DNA of 14,424 nucleotides from the NCBI GenBank assembly GCA_034431315.1, contig DAOUDK010000070.1, positions 1 through 14,424 of the forward strand, read 5' to 3'. The first letter of the stretch is position 1. Each line of letters starts with the position of its first letter. The stretch is from JAUWOY01 sp034431315. Lineage in GTDB: Bacteria; Chloroflexota; Anaerolineae; VGOG01. The notes under the pieces were generated by a model that saw only the letters and a program-made list of their open reading frames with translations, ran no database searches and was not told the DNA's origin. Below are positions 1 to 7,728 of this stretch, in pieces. The position numbers and the translations under genes are program-made.

Positions 1-2
1 AG

Positions 3-1799
3 CTGACCGGCTCCAGCGTCTTCGCCCTGCGCTTTATGTCCCTCGTTCTGGGGATGCTCACCGTGTCTCTGGTCTATCGTCTGGCGCAGCTGGTCTTCGG
101 CGAACTAGTGGGCTTCCTGGCAGCGCTGCTTTGTGCCATCTCTCCCTTTCAGGTTTATTATTCCCAAGAAGCGCGCATGTACGCCCTGGCGACTTTCTTC
201 ATTACCCTCTCAATGTTTCTCCTGGCCAGGATCGTGTCCGGTGGGGGAGGGCGATCCAGACCCCGGAGGTTTTCGGACGCGACTTTGCCAGCAGACCAAC
301 TGGACAATCAAGGTAACCTCGCCAGCGGAGAAACTGCTGGAAACCTCCGAGGTCTTAATGGCTTGTGGATCGCCTACTTCTTGGCCACGGCGGCGGCCAT
401 TTTCACCCACTACTATGCCCTGTTCGTGGTCGTGGCCCAGAACGCTTTCGTGATAGCGCTGTGGAGGCGTGACCGAAGGGGGTTGAGTCGCTGGTTGGCT
501 GTCCAGGCCGCTCTGGCTTTGTCATTTGTGCCCTGGATGCTGGCTCAACGGGGCTTTCTGGGCGGCAAGGCCAGCGCGCGGTTCGATGAGCTGACCCTGT
601 CTGGCCTGATCGGCATCGTCAAAAGAAGCCTCGTTGCTTTCAGTGTGGGGACTACGGTCGAAGCGCCGCTGGGGCATTACCTCACCTTGGCCTTCCTGCT
701 GTTGGCGGCTCTCGGCCTGGCCGCCGCCTTCCGCCGTCGGGCCGATGGGCGTCGTTGGCAGACCTGGCTCTTTTTGGCCTGGTTGGTGATACCGCTGGCC
801 TGCGCCTGGCTGGTCAACCCCATCATGCCTTTCTTCCAGGAGCGATACCTGCTGGTCATCGCGCCGGCCTTCATCATTCTCGCGGCCTGCGGGCTAGAAT
901 GGATGGGAGACAGGTCGCCCTGGGCCCTGGTGTTGGGATTGCTCTTGGTCGTCTCCGCCAGCTCCGTTTCCCTGCACAACTGGTTTTTCGACGATGCCTA
1001 CACCAAGGGCGAATACGGGCTTATGATGGACTACGTGCGGGATCGCGCTCAGCGGGGCGATTTGCTGCTCCTGAACAATCCCCTCCAGGAGGCGTTGTTC
1101 GACTACTACCGTCCGCCTGGGGTGCCCCATCGGCTCATTTCCCGCCACGATCTCCGCACCGAGCAGCGCGCCGATCAGGCCCTGGCCGCTCTGACCGAGG
1201 GCTACGCGCGGGTTTGGCTAGTGATGTTCGGCTATCCAGAGCAGTACGATCCCGACCACCTGGCTGAGCGGTGGCTGAGTGAGCACGGCTACCGGAGTTC
1301 CTACCGCAGTTTCCTGGGGGCTTATCTCACGCTGTACGTCATGTCGCCCGCCGACGCCAGTTTCCCAATGCAGAACACCGTGGCGGCCAATCTGGACAAC
1401 AAAGCTCTGCTCATAGGCTACGGCTTGGTCGCTCAAGAGATCGAAGCTGGTGGGACCCTCAGGCTGACTCTTTACTGGCAGGCCCTGGCCGAGATGAAGG
1501 CGGAAGTCCTCGCTAAGCGCTACACCGTCTTCGTCCACCTGCTGGACAGCGATAACCGCATCGTGGCCCAGATGGACAGCGAGCCTCTGGGCGGCGCCCA
1601 TCCCACCACCGAGTGGCAGCTCGGCGAGATCGTGCGCGACAGCTACGGCTTGCTCATCGCGCCCGACACCCCGCCGGGGGAGTACCTGCTCGAAGTGGGG
1701 ATGTACTATCTGCCGACCCTGGAGCGCTTGCCAGTGCTGGACGTCTCAGGCGGTGTGGAGGATGACCGAGTGGTGCTGGGGAGGATCGTGGTCTATTGA
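3..1799 (+). CDS. GT39-type integral membrane glycosyltransferase, 5'-truncated by window edge
   Basis: This is probably a polyprenyl-phosphate-sugar-dependent glycosyltransferase of the ArnT/PMT (GT39) superfamily, acting in the cytoplasmic membrane on envelope glycans or proteins; the acceptor is unknown. The frame is open from base 3 and already reads like the family before the first ATG at 36, so the true start and the catalytic acidic residues of the first loop lie upstream. Numbering from that ATG, it shows many hydrophobic segments (about 1-22, 27-42, 48-66, 108-136, 150-168, 215-232, 243-262, 268-286, 296-312), the family-like SQEARMYAL at 43-51 and ERYLL at 269-273. Residues of about 445-587 form a soluble beta-sandwich-like C-terminal domain (LTLYWQA, VFVHLLD, PPGEY, VGMYY), a kind I associate with GT39 proteins of Chloroflexota. 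Residues 75-107 come from an inserted inverted-repeat element. The family call is solid; the substrate is not known. Confidence 0.85.
   Translation: MTGSSVFALRFMSLVLGMLTVSLVYRLAQLVFGELVGFLAALLCAISPFQVYYSQEARMYALATFFITLSMFLLARIVSGGGGRSRPRRFSDATLPADQLDNQGNLASGETAGNLRGLNGLWIAYFLATAAAIFTHYYALFVVVAQNAFVIALWRRDRRGLSRWLAVQAALALSFVPWMLAQRGFLGGKASARFDELTLSGLIGIVKRSLVAFSVGTTVEAPLGHYLTLAFLLLAALGLAAAFRRRADGRRWQTWLFLAWLVIPLACAWLVNPIMPFFQERYLLVIAPAFIILAACGLEWMGDRSPWALVLGLLLVVSASSVSLHNWFFDDAYTKGEYGLMMDYVRDRAQRGDLLLLNNPLQEALFDYYRPPGVPHRLISRHDLRTEQRADQALAALTEGYARVWLVMFGYPEQYDPDHLAERWLSEHGYRSSYRSFLGAYLTLYVMSPADASFPMQNTVAANLDNKALLIGYGLVAQEIEAGGTLRLTLYWQALAEMKAEVLAKRYTVFVHLLDSDNRIVAQMDSEPLGGAHPTTEWQLGEIVRDSYGLLIAPDTPPGEYLLEVGMYYLPTLERLPVLDVSGGVEDDRVVLGRIVVY
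258..355. repeat. 98-bp inverted-repeat element inserted in frame in the glycosyltransferase
   Basis: The left arm AGACCCCGGAGGTTTTC (258-274) and right arm GGAAACCTCCGAGGTCT (339-355) are reverse complements at 15 of 17 positions and enclose 64 bp. The element encodes a polar, low-complexity stretch (residues about 75-107, counted from the ATG at 36) in a loop between two membrane segments, where relatives normally have a short loop. It has no stop in the gene's frame. The structure is seen directly; that it is a mobile, MITE-like or palindromic element is inferred. Confidence 0.7.
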
Positions 1800-1834
1800 A
1801 CAGCCACGAACCCTTCGACTAGGCTCAGGACAAG

Positions 1835-1893
1835 TTGCACGAATTAACACGAAAAAAGAAAAACTTAGTGGAAATTCGTGTAATTCGTGGCAA
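1835..1893. repeat. Imperfect inverted repeat with CACGAATT/AATTCGTG arms
   Basis: The left arm TTGCACGAATTAACACGAA (1835-1853) is nearly the reverse complement of the right arm TTCGTGTAATTCGTGGCAA (1875-1893), differing by single-base indels. About 21 A-rich bases lie between them. The repeat sits in the gap after the glycosyltransferase, before the terminator hairpin. It could form a cruciform or RNA hairpin. No coding role is seen. Confidence 0.55.
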
Positions 1894-1907
1894 ATGATGG
1901 ATAGCAG

Positions 1908-1949
1908 AGAGGGACTGATCGAGATCAGATCAGTCCCTCTTTTACTTTT
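1908..1949 (+). terminator. Rho-independent terminator after the glycosyltransferase gene
   Basis: AGAGGGACTGATC (1908-1920) and GATCAGTCCCTCT (1928-1940) form a perfect 13-bp stem with a 7-nt loop, followed on the plus strand by TTTTACTTTT. It lies about 110 bp past the plus-strand stop and 37 bp past the end of the convergent macroglobulin gene. The T tract favours plus-strand termination. The minus side lacks a T run, so action on the minus-strand gene is possible but weaker. Confidence 0.85.
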
Positions 1950-1985
1950 GTTGAAGGTGTCTAGTAGCAAAATTGGCGAGCAGTG

Positions 1986-4900
1986 CTATTCTCCCACCAC
2001 AACCGGCTGGCTTAGAGTCTCTCCTTTCCATTCCGGCTTGTAATAGGCGTACACCTGGGAGGTCACGCCCTTGGCCTTCACCGGATAGCTGGCCAGGGCC
2101 TCGAACTGGAACTCGATCTTGTCCCCCGGCGCCATGTCCTCTATGTAGACGATGACCTTGCGGCCGGCGACGTCGTATCGCTTGATCCGTGGCTCGGCTT
2201 CCGCCACTGCTTGGATGCTCTCCTCGACGGGCACGAAGCCGGTGGGGACCGAGATGTCCAACACGATCATCCCCGCCTCGATGGGCAGGGGCGGATCGAA
2301 CTCTACCGTCACCTTGATCTCGATGCGGTCGTTGACCTCCACCTGGTGGGTGTCGTAGTCCACGTTGATGTGGAAGACCTCCTCTTCCTTCTTCGCATCG
2401 GGGAGGTTGTAGCGCAGCACCAGTTGGGCCACCGCCTGGCCCGCCCCTTTTGTGGAGATGGTCACGTCTTTGCCTACTGGAAGCTCCATCAATTGTAGAA
2501 CGTCGTAGTTCTCAGGGCTGATGTAGAGTTGCTCCAGTGTTTCCCCAGCCTGGACTTCCACCACCAGGTCCACGTCGGCCCGGCTACCGGCGGAGAAGGC
2601 GGTGAGAGCTTGGATGCCTACCACGGTGTCCTGGGTCGAGTTGAACCCGCCGAAGGCGTTGCGCTGGGTGACCAACCATCGGGCGGCTCGGCTGGCGTTA
2701 AACTGATCGCCGTGTTCAAGCAGCGCCAGGAGCGCGTAGCCCGTGGCCTCCACAGCCACGCTCGCGTGCAGTTCCCCGTCCGTGCCCCAGCGAAGCCCCT
2801 CTTCGTTCTCGTTGGCCATGTCCATGAGCTTCCCGTAAGCCATGTCCCGACCGGGGTTCTCGCCCAGCTCCAGCGCATAGGCCACCAGGGCCATGGCGTA
2901 GGGGCCGTTGATCGTCGGGAGTTCCTCTTGCAAGTAGATGAGAGCCGCTTTTGAGGCCTCCGTTTCGCCAGCCTCCAGTAGGGCAATGGCCACGTAAGCC
3001 GTGAGGGCGGTCTTGCCGGTCAAGCCTCCCATCATCTCCTGATGGTGGAGGAAGCCCACCGGGTCGAAGGAGCCATCGCTGTTCTGGTGTTGGATTATCC
3101 AGTCTTTGGTCGAGCTGAGGATCTGGGGATCCACGTAGATCAGCCCCTTGGCCTGGACGAAGGTCTTGAGCACGAAGGCGGTGAGGAACAGGCTCCCCTC
3201 TTTGTCACTCTGGCCGAAGGCGGAGAAGCTGCCATCGGAGCGCATGAAGGTCAGCTCTCGCTGGTAGCCGGTGGTCATCATGAGTTCGATCTTGGCCATG
3301 ATCTCAGGCTTTACTTGCCCGGTCTCCTCCAGGTATCTGGCGATGAAGACGTCGGGGGCCAGGCTCATCATGTTCTGCTCCCCACAGCCGAAGGGCATGA
3401 CCAGCAGCTTGTCCAGGCCCTCGATGGTCTGGGCCATGTAGCTGGCGGTCACGGCCAGGTATGCGCGTGCCGATCCCTCTACTATGTCACGGGGTAGTGC
3501 AGTGGTTAGCACATTGTCCGAGGGCGCGGAGAGAACCAGGTTCGTTACCTCCTCCCGCTGCACCCCCTCTGGCTCGACGATGATGTCCTTGATCACCGCG
3601 TCGGCGGCCTGGGTGCTGCGGGCGGTGACCTTGACCTTTTGGGTACCCAAGGAGTTTGGGCTGATGTCGAAGGATACGCCCCCGATGTCGCCGGCGGGGA
3701 TAGTGATCACCTTGGTGGCATCATCGCGCAGCTCGAACCACTCCGCCCCCTCGATCTCGACGTAGATCTCTTGGGGCTCTTCCAGGTAGTTGTACAGGGC
3801 GACCCGCACCGGAAACTCCTCGCCGCGAATGCAGGAGTAGGGCAGGTCAACCTTGAGGAAGAAGGGCTGGAATACCCTGAGCGAGTCCTCCGCCACGCCC
3901 AGGCCCTTCTCCTTGGAGATGCCCACCGCCCGCAGTTGCCAGGTGGTGATGGTGTCGGGCGCGACCACAGAGAGGGAGCCACTCCCGTCGGGCTCGGTGT
4001 CGAAAGCGGTCCAGATCCACGTCTCAGGGAAGAACTGGCGCACTCTCTGCACCTCAGCCAATCCTGTGGGAGCGCCAGCGGCCAGGGCGGGCATGGCCAT
4101 GGGCGCTTCCTCGACGGCCTTCATCTCGACAACCACTTCCTTCTCGACCACCACGCCGCCTCTATCCAGTAAGACCCCTTGCCTTTCGTATTCTTTCCCC
4201 GTGGGGAGTTTCCTGTTGGTCAGCACCACCATGCCGACATCCTCAAATGTCTCGCGAGCGCCTGGCGCGACGATCTTGGGGATCCACCTAGCCTCGTGCA
4301 GCTCCACCTGGGGCTCCATGTAGAGCCTCTCCAACTCCGCGAAGACCTGTTGCAGGTTGAGGCGGTTTTCGGCCAGGATGTACACCGAGCGGTCCACCAC
4401 CGCCAGGCCCACCCTGGACTGGCCTTCGGCCTGCACCTGGATCTCCAGCTCGTCAGCGGGGGCCACCTCATCACTGCTAAAGGAGGCCGAGAGGCTGTGG
4501 GGATAGCCGCCCTCGACGTCGAACGGTAGCCAGTCCGCGGCCACCTCGCTGTTGGGGAGTATCTGGTAGACCAGCAGCTTGGAGGAGGGGGCCATGAGCG
4601 GGGTCAACTGGAAGGAAATCGTATCCGAGCGGGTGTAATCGGTGAAGACCACCCTGCCCCGCGAGAGCACCTCGTAGTAGAAGGTGGCTGCTTCTCTGGT
4701 GGAATGCACCTTGAACTCGGCCTGATCGCCCAGCGCCAGCGGGCCGCCACTCACCTGCTCCACGTGGATGAAATGACCGGAGGGAGAATAGCCTGCCTGG
4801 ACCATCTTCCAGGCGTAGGCGTCGCCAGCTTGGGCGTGGGTCTCCATAGCGATAGCACCGCTGGGAGGAGTAACCGTGACCAGGGCCTTCCCTTTCTTCG

Positions 4901-6050
4901 TTGAGACTTTCTCTGTCTTCGCGTCGAACTGCTGGAAGTCCTCATCCAGGTAAGCGATGGATAACTCTACGTCGGCATCCACTGGCTGGTTGTCCGGAGT
5001 CTCCGTCACCAGGAGGAAGTTGAAGGGGAGGCCCGGCTTGAAGGTTGACCCCTCAGGGATAAGCTGCAGAGAGAGCTCGCTTTGGGCTACGGTGAGCAGG
5101 CGCGTGGTCTTCTCCTCGTAGCCCGTGGCCTTCTCCTGCACGACGACTTCGAGCTGGACGTTCCCCATGCCGCGCTGGCCCGGGACGCCAGCCACGTAGC
5201 CTACGGCGGGAATCTCAAAGGCAGCTTCGCCATCAATGTCGGTCGTGAAGCGGGCGAATTCTTCCCACTGGCCCACGTAGCGGGAGGCCGTGATCACCAG
5301 GTCCCCCACCACTTTCTTGCCGAAGCTGTACTCGGCGGCGATGGTGCCCTGGACGGCCTCCTGGGGAAGGAACCACTCCTTCGGAAGCTCCACCCTGACC
5401 TCGTACTTGGGGAGGACGTACTTCTCGACCTTGACGTCAACCTGGGCCTTCTGCTCCCCGGCCGTGGCGGTGATCTTCCACGTACCGAGGTTAGGCTCGG
5501 TCGAGAGCGGCAGTGAGAAGTGACCCATGCCGTACTCGTCGGTCTCCACCTCTTTGCGGGCCACCTTGATGCCCTTGGCGTCCAAGACCTCGATAGTCAC
5601 CTTGGCGGGCTTGGGGAGGAGCTCCGAGTCCAGGGTGATGATGCGGGCTTCGATCTGCTGGCCGGGCTTGTAAATCGGCTTGTCAGTCTCCAGGAAGATG
5701 AGGAGACCCTCGGTGACCAGCACCTGCGCCTTGTCCTCGAAGCCTGGCCCGGACACCACCAGGTCGTACTGGCCGGGCTGAGATGGAACCTGGAACTGGA
5801 TGGTCCCCTTGCCGGAGACGAACTCCTTCGTCCGCGCCAGTTCATCGCCCCCCTTCTGGAGGCTGACCTCCACCCAGCCCGATGCTGGCTGGTCTTCTGC
5901 CCACAGGGAGAGACTGATGGCCTGTCTCTCGCCGGTGTACATCCGAGCCGGGACCAAGGCCATGTAGGCGTTTGCGACTGGGATGGGGGTTGGGACACAA
6001 GCCGCCAGGACTGCGATTAGTAGAACCCATACTGCTGATTTGCGTAACAT
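1986..6050 (-). CDS. Lipoprotein of the alpha-2-macroglobulin / complement C3 superfamily with intact thioester
   Basis: Predicted surface-anchored protease-trapping or target-tagging protein of 1354 residues. The N-terminus is a lipoprotein signal with lipobox LAAC (Cys18). Macroglobulin-type beta domains follow, including TDKPIYKPG (122-130), a hallmark of MG2. A probable bait region rich in Val, Glu, Ala and Pro spans about 619-672 and is followed by FPETWIW (674-680). The thioester motif GCGEQN is at 888-893 (Cys889-Gln892). HHQEMMGG follows, with His1003 114 residues after Cys889. In complement C3 an equivalently placed His directs the thioester to hydroxyl groups, while classical A2M has Asn. 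The C-terminal domain (about 1220-1354) resembles the receptor-binding domain. Length and motifs are closer to CD109/TEP/C3-type proteins than to the longer enterobacterial YfhM type. The start is supported by AGGAGGT at 6056-6062, five bases upstream. No penicillin-binding protein partner gene lies beside it. The family is certain; the biological target is unknown. Confidence 0.93.
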   Translation of the reverse strand: MLRKSAVWVLLIAVLAACVPTPIPVANAYMALVPARMYTGERQAISLSLWAEDQPASGWVEVSLQKGGDELARTKEFVSGKGTIQFQVPSQPGQYDLVVSGPGFEDKAQVLVTEGLLIFLETDKPIYKPGQQIEARIITLDSELLPKPAKVTIEVLDAKGIKVARKEVETDEYGMGHFSLPLSTEPNLGTWKITATAGEQKAQVDVKVEKYVLPKYEVRVELPKEWFLPQEAVQGTIAAEYSFGKKVVGDLVITASRYVGQWEEFARFTTDIDGEAAFEIPAVGYVAGVPGQRGMGNVQLEVVVQEKATGYEEKTTRLLTVAQSELSLQLIPEGSTFKPGLPFNFLLVTETPDNQPVDADVELSIAYLDEDFQQFDAKTEKVSTKKGKALVTVTPPSGAIAMETHAQAGDAYAWKMVQAGYSPSGHFIHVEQVSGGPLALGDQAEFKVHSTREAATFYYEVLSRGRVVFTDYTRSDTISFQLTPLMAPSSKLLVYQILPNSEVAADWLPFDVEGGYPHSLSASFSSDEVAPADELEIQVQAEGQSRVGLAVVDRSVYILAENRLNLQQVFAELERLYMEPQVELHEARWIPKIVAPGARETFEDVGMVVLTNRKLPTGKEYERQGVLLDRGGVVVEKEVVVEMKAVEEAPMAMPALAAGAPTGLAEVQRVRQFFPETWIWTAFDTEPDGSGSLSVVAPDTITTWQLRAVGISKEKGLGVAEDSLRVFQPFFLKVDLPYSCIRGEEFPVRVALYNYLEEPQEIYVEIEGAEWFELRDDATKVITIPAGDIGGVSFDISPNSLGTQKVKVTARSTQAADAVIKDIIVEPEGVQREEVTNLVLSAPSDNVLTTALPRDIVEGSARAYLAVTASYMAQTIEGLDKLLVMPFGCGEQNMMSLAPDVFIARYLEETGQVKPEIMAKIELMMTTGYQRELTFMRSDGSFSAFGQSDKEGSLFLTAFVLKTFVQAKGLIYVDPQILSSTKDWIIQHQNSDGSFDPVGFLHHQEMMGGLTGKTALTAYVAIALLEAGETEASKAALIYLQEELPTINGPYAMALVAYALELGENPGRDMAYGKLMDMANENEEGLRWGTDGELHASVAVEATGYALLALLEHGDQFNASRAARWLVTQRNAFGGFNSTQDTVVGIQALTAFSAGSRADVDLVVEVQAGETLEQLYISPENYDVLQLMELPVGKDVTISTKGAGQAVAQLVLRYNLPDAKKEEEVFHINVDYDTHQVEVNDRIEIKVTVEFDPPLPIEAGMIVLDISVPTGFVPVEESIQAVAEAEPRIKRYDVAGRKVIVYIEDMAPGDKIEFQFEALASYPVKAKGVTSQVYAYYKPEWKGETLSQPVVVGE

Positions 6051-6103
6051 GTTGCACCTCCTACGTTGAAGTTAACGGGGCCATGAGTCCATAATGAGGA
6101 AAC

Positions 6104-6130
6104 GGGTGACTTGTTCCCGGGTTACTCGTT
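6104..6130. promoter_or_regulatory. Direct repeat in the macroglobulin leader, possible operator
   Basis: GGGTGACTTGTT (6104-6115) and GGGTTACTCGTT (6119-6130) match at 10 of 12 positions with a 15-bp period. They lie 54-80 bp upstream of the macroglobulin start, between it and AT-rich candidates for a -10 box (TATAAC, minus strand, 6160-6165). A regulator site is a guess from position and repeat only. Nothing else coding is seen in the 6051-6272 gap. Confidence 0.25.
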
Positions 6131-6202
6131 GACTCTTTCCCCATTTCTGCTTATAAGACGTTATACAGCTTCATTGTGTTCCGCTGAAATCCGCTTGTTT
6201 GC

Positions 6203-6243
6203 AGAAACAAAAAGCCACCTGTGCGTTTGACGCAGGCGGCTTT
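6203..6243 (-). terminator. Rho-independent terminator of the acyl-CoA dehydrogenase gene
   Basis: On the minus strand, AAAGCCGCCTG pairs with CAGGTGGCTTT (11 pairs including one G-T) around a short loop. The stem is followed by a T-rich run (TTTTTGTTT). It starts about 30 bp after the acyl-CoA dehydrogenase stop. It separates that gene from the macroglobulin gene, which therefore probably has its own promoter. Confidence 0.8.
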
Positions 6244-6272
6244 GTATGTCGGCTGGGAGCTCGTTCGAACAC

Positions 6273-7499
6273 TCAGCTCTGCTGAGTATAGGCCGTGGGC
6301 AGGAACTCTTTGCCCAGCAACTCGCGGGCGATGATCATGCGCATGATGTTGACAGCGCCCTCAGCGCCGATGGAGTAGGAGCGGATGGCCCGGATGGCCA
6401 TCTCAACCGGGCACTCTTTGGTGTAGGCCATCGCGCCGAACCAGTTGGCGACCTCGTCCATGATCCTGGATCCCACCTTCGGCGCGCACAGCTTGGCCAT
6501 AGCCGCCGCCAATGCGATATCGTAGTGGGTGGTGGTCTCCTGCTGGTACTTCTGATCCATCGTCCAGGCCGCCTTGTAGGTAATCAGCCTGACACCTTCC
6601 AGGTCAGTGTAGAGATCGGCCAGGGGGAACTGGATGCCCTCGAAGCTGGCCAGTGGCCGACCGAAAGCCTTCCGCTGCTTGATGTGGTCCATCCCCAGTG
6701 CCAGCACCGCCTGGGCCGCCCCCGTGCAGGTCGCGCCGATCAGGGTGCGCGCCGCCGAAAAGCCCTCCATGGCGTGGTAGAACCCCCGGTTGAGCTCGCC
6801 CACCTGGTGACGAGCCGGCAGGCGCACGTCTTCAAGGGCGAAGCCGCCGGTGGAGATGCCCATGCGCCCCATGTCCTCGAAGAAAGTGGGGCTGATGCCC
6901 TTCGTTCCCTTGAGCGGCACGGCGAAGAAGGTGAAAGCTCTGTGCCCGGCTTCTGGGTCGGGATCGGTGCGGGCCAGCATCAGGTGGAGGCCGCCCCATT
7001 CCAGCGACTCGCGCACGCCGCTGATGAATACTTTCTCGCCATTGAACACCCACTCGTCGTTATCCCTCACGGCGCGGGTGCGACAGGCTCCCAGTATGTC
7101 GGATCCGCCGGCAGGCTCGGTGGTGGCGATGCCTAGAAAAGCCTCGCCCCGCGTCACTCTGGGGAGGTACTCCTCTTTGAGCTCAGGGGTGCCGTATTGA
7201 TAGAAGATGAAGCCCCACGCGGCCTCCACCAGGTAGAGCACCGGAATGGCCAGGCTGATGTCGGCGCGGCCCAGTTCCTCGGCGGCGATGGTGGCCATCG
7301 TCCAATCGCTCTCCGCGCCGCCGTACTCCTCGCCCACCAGCGGGGCCAGCAGGCCCATCTCGGCCATTCCCTTGATGATGTCGCCAGGGATGCGCTCAGT
7401 GGTATCAATCTCTCGCACGCGGGGGGCGATTTCTTTTTGCGCAAAGTCGCGCACCGCCCGTCGCCACAGGCGTTGTTCTTCGGTCCAGCCAAAGTCCAT
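6273..7499 (-). CDS. Acyl-CoA dehydrogenase
   Basis: Soluble FAD enzyme of 408 residues predicted to oxidise an acyl-CoA to the 2,3-enoyl-CoA and pass electrons to electron-transfer flavoprotein. It is full length for the family. Visible signatures are the N-terminal helical domain (about 1-120), GIATTEPAGGSD (123-134, the FAD/substrate loop), QRKAFGRPL (275-283) and TKECPVE (360-366). The C-terminal AEGAVNIMR (379-387) corresponds to the usual YEGT motif, so Glu380 is the likely catalytic base although Tyr and Thr are replaced. AAGGAGATG ends a few bases before the ATG, supporting the start. The gene is single, with its own promoter and terminator, and is divergent from the hdr operon. Chain length or substrate (straight, branched or cyclic acyl-CoA) cannot be read from the sequence. 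No etfAB is in the window. Confidence 0.93.
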   Translation of the reverse strand: MDFGWTEEQRLWRRAVRDFAQKEIAPRVREIDTTERIPGDIIKGMAEMGLLAPLVGEEYGGAESDWTMATIAAEELGRADISLAIPVLYLVEAAWGFIFYQYGTPELKEEYLPRVTRGEAFLGIATTEPAGGSDILGACRTRAVRDNDEWVFNGEKVFISGVRESLEWGGLHLMLARTDPDPEAGHRAFTFFAVPLKGTKGISPTFFEDMGRMGISTGGFALEDVRLPARHQVGELNRGFYHAMEGFSAARTLIGATCTGAAQAVLALGMDHIKQRKAFGRPLASFEGIQFPLADLYTDLEGVRLITYKAAWTMDQKYQQETTTHYDIALAAAMAKLCAPKVGSRIMDEVANWFGAMAYTKECPVEMAIRAIRSYSIGAEGAVNIMRMIIARELLGKEFLPTAYTQQS

Positions 7500-7535
7500 G
7501 TTTGCATCTCCTTGTTCATTGTTTCAGGAGAACCA

Positions 7536-7564
7536 AGTGTAACATGATAATATCTAGATGTCAA
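7536..7564 (-). promoter_or_regulatory. Sigma70-like promoter of the acyl-CoA dehydrogenase gene
   Basis: On the minus strand, TTGACA (7559-7564) is a perfect -35 box and, 17 bp on, TACACT (7536-7541) is a 4-of-6 -10 box. It predicts a leader of about 30 nt. An 8-bp palindrome ATCTAGAT (7552-7559) lies in the spacer and touches the -35 box. Confidence 0.65.
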
Positions 7565-7581
7565 GTAAATGGCTATCAGAC

Positions 7582-7609
7582 TTGCCGGTTTGTTGAAGTG
7601 GGATATAAT
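7582..7609 (+). promoter_or_regulatory. Upstream promoter candidate P1 of the hdr operon
   Basis: TTGCCG (7582-7587), a 16-bp spacer and a perfect TATAAT (7604-7609). It is oriented towards the hdr genes and lies back to back with the acyl-CoA dehydrogenase promoter only 17 bp away. Confidence 0.5.
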
Positions 7610-7631
7610 CGTGGAAGCTTGGCACAATCAT

Positions 7632-7660
7632 TTGCCTATCAGCGGATTTGGTAGTATAAT
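7632..7660 (+). promoter_or_regulatory. Downstream promoter candidate P2 of the hdr operon
   Basis: TTGCCT (7632-7637), a 17-bp spacer and a perfect TATAAT (7655-7660). It has almost the same -35 sequence as P1, 51 bp further on. It predicts a leader of about 60 nt before the hdr start at 7729. This is the better spaced of the two. Confidence 0.55.
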
Positions 7661-7728
7661 TATCGCTCGGTGCTGGGCGGAGATCGGACTGGCTATTTCC
7701 CTCGAAAAGTAGTCTTCACAAGGATGAG

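Noticed and set aside
36..38. ATG at 36 as the start of the glycosyltransferase
   Set aside because: The frame is open back to base 3 and the residues before it (ALRF) already fit the family, so the gene begins before the window.
4016..4194. Anaphylatoxin-like domain in the macroglobulin protein, as in complement C3
   Set aside because: The region before FPETWIW has no cluster of six cysteines; it looks like a bait region instead.
2152..6020. Several long plus-strand open frames inside the macroglobulin gene (for example 2529-2954, 3639-4172, 5520-6020)
   Set aside because: They are antisense shadows of a GC-rich coding gene, with no recognisable domains and no ribosome binding sites of note.
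6160..6188. TATAAC as the -10 box of a macroglobulin promoter
   Set aside because: There is no acceptable -35 box at 16-18 bp, so it is too weak to list as a promoter.
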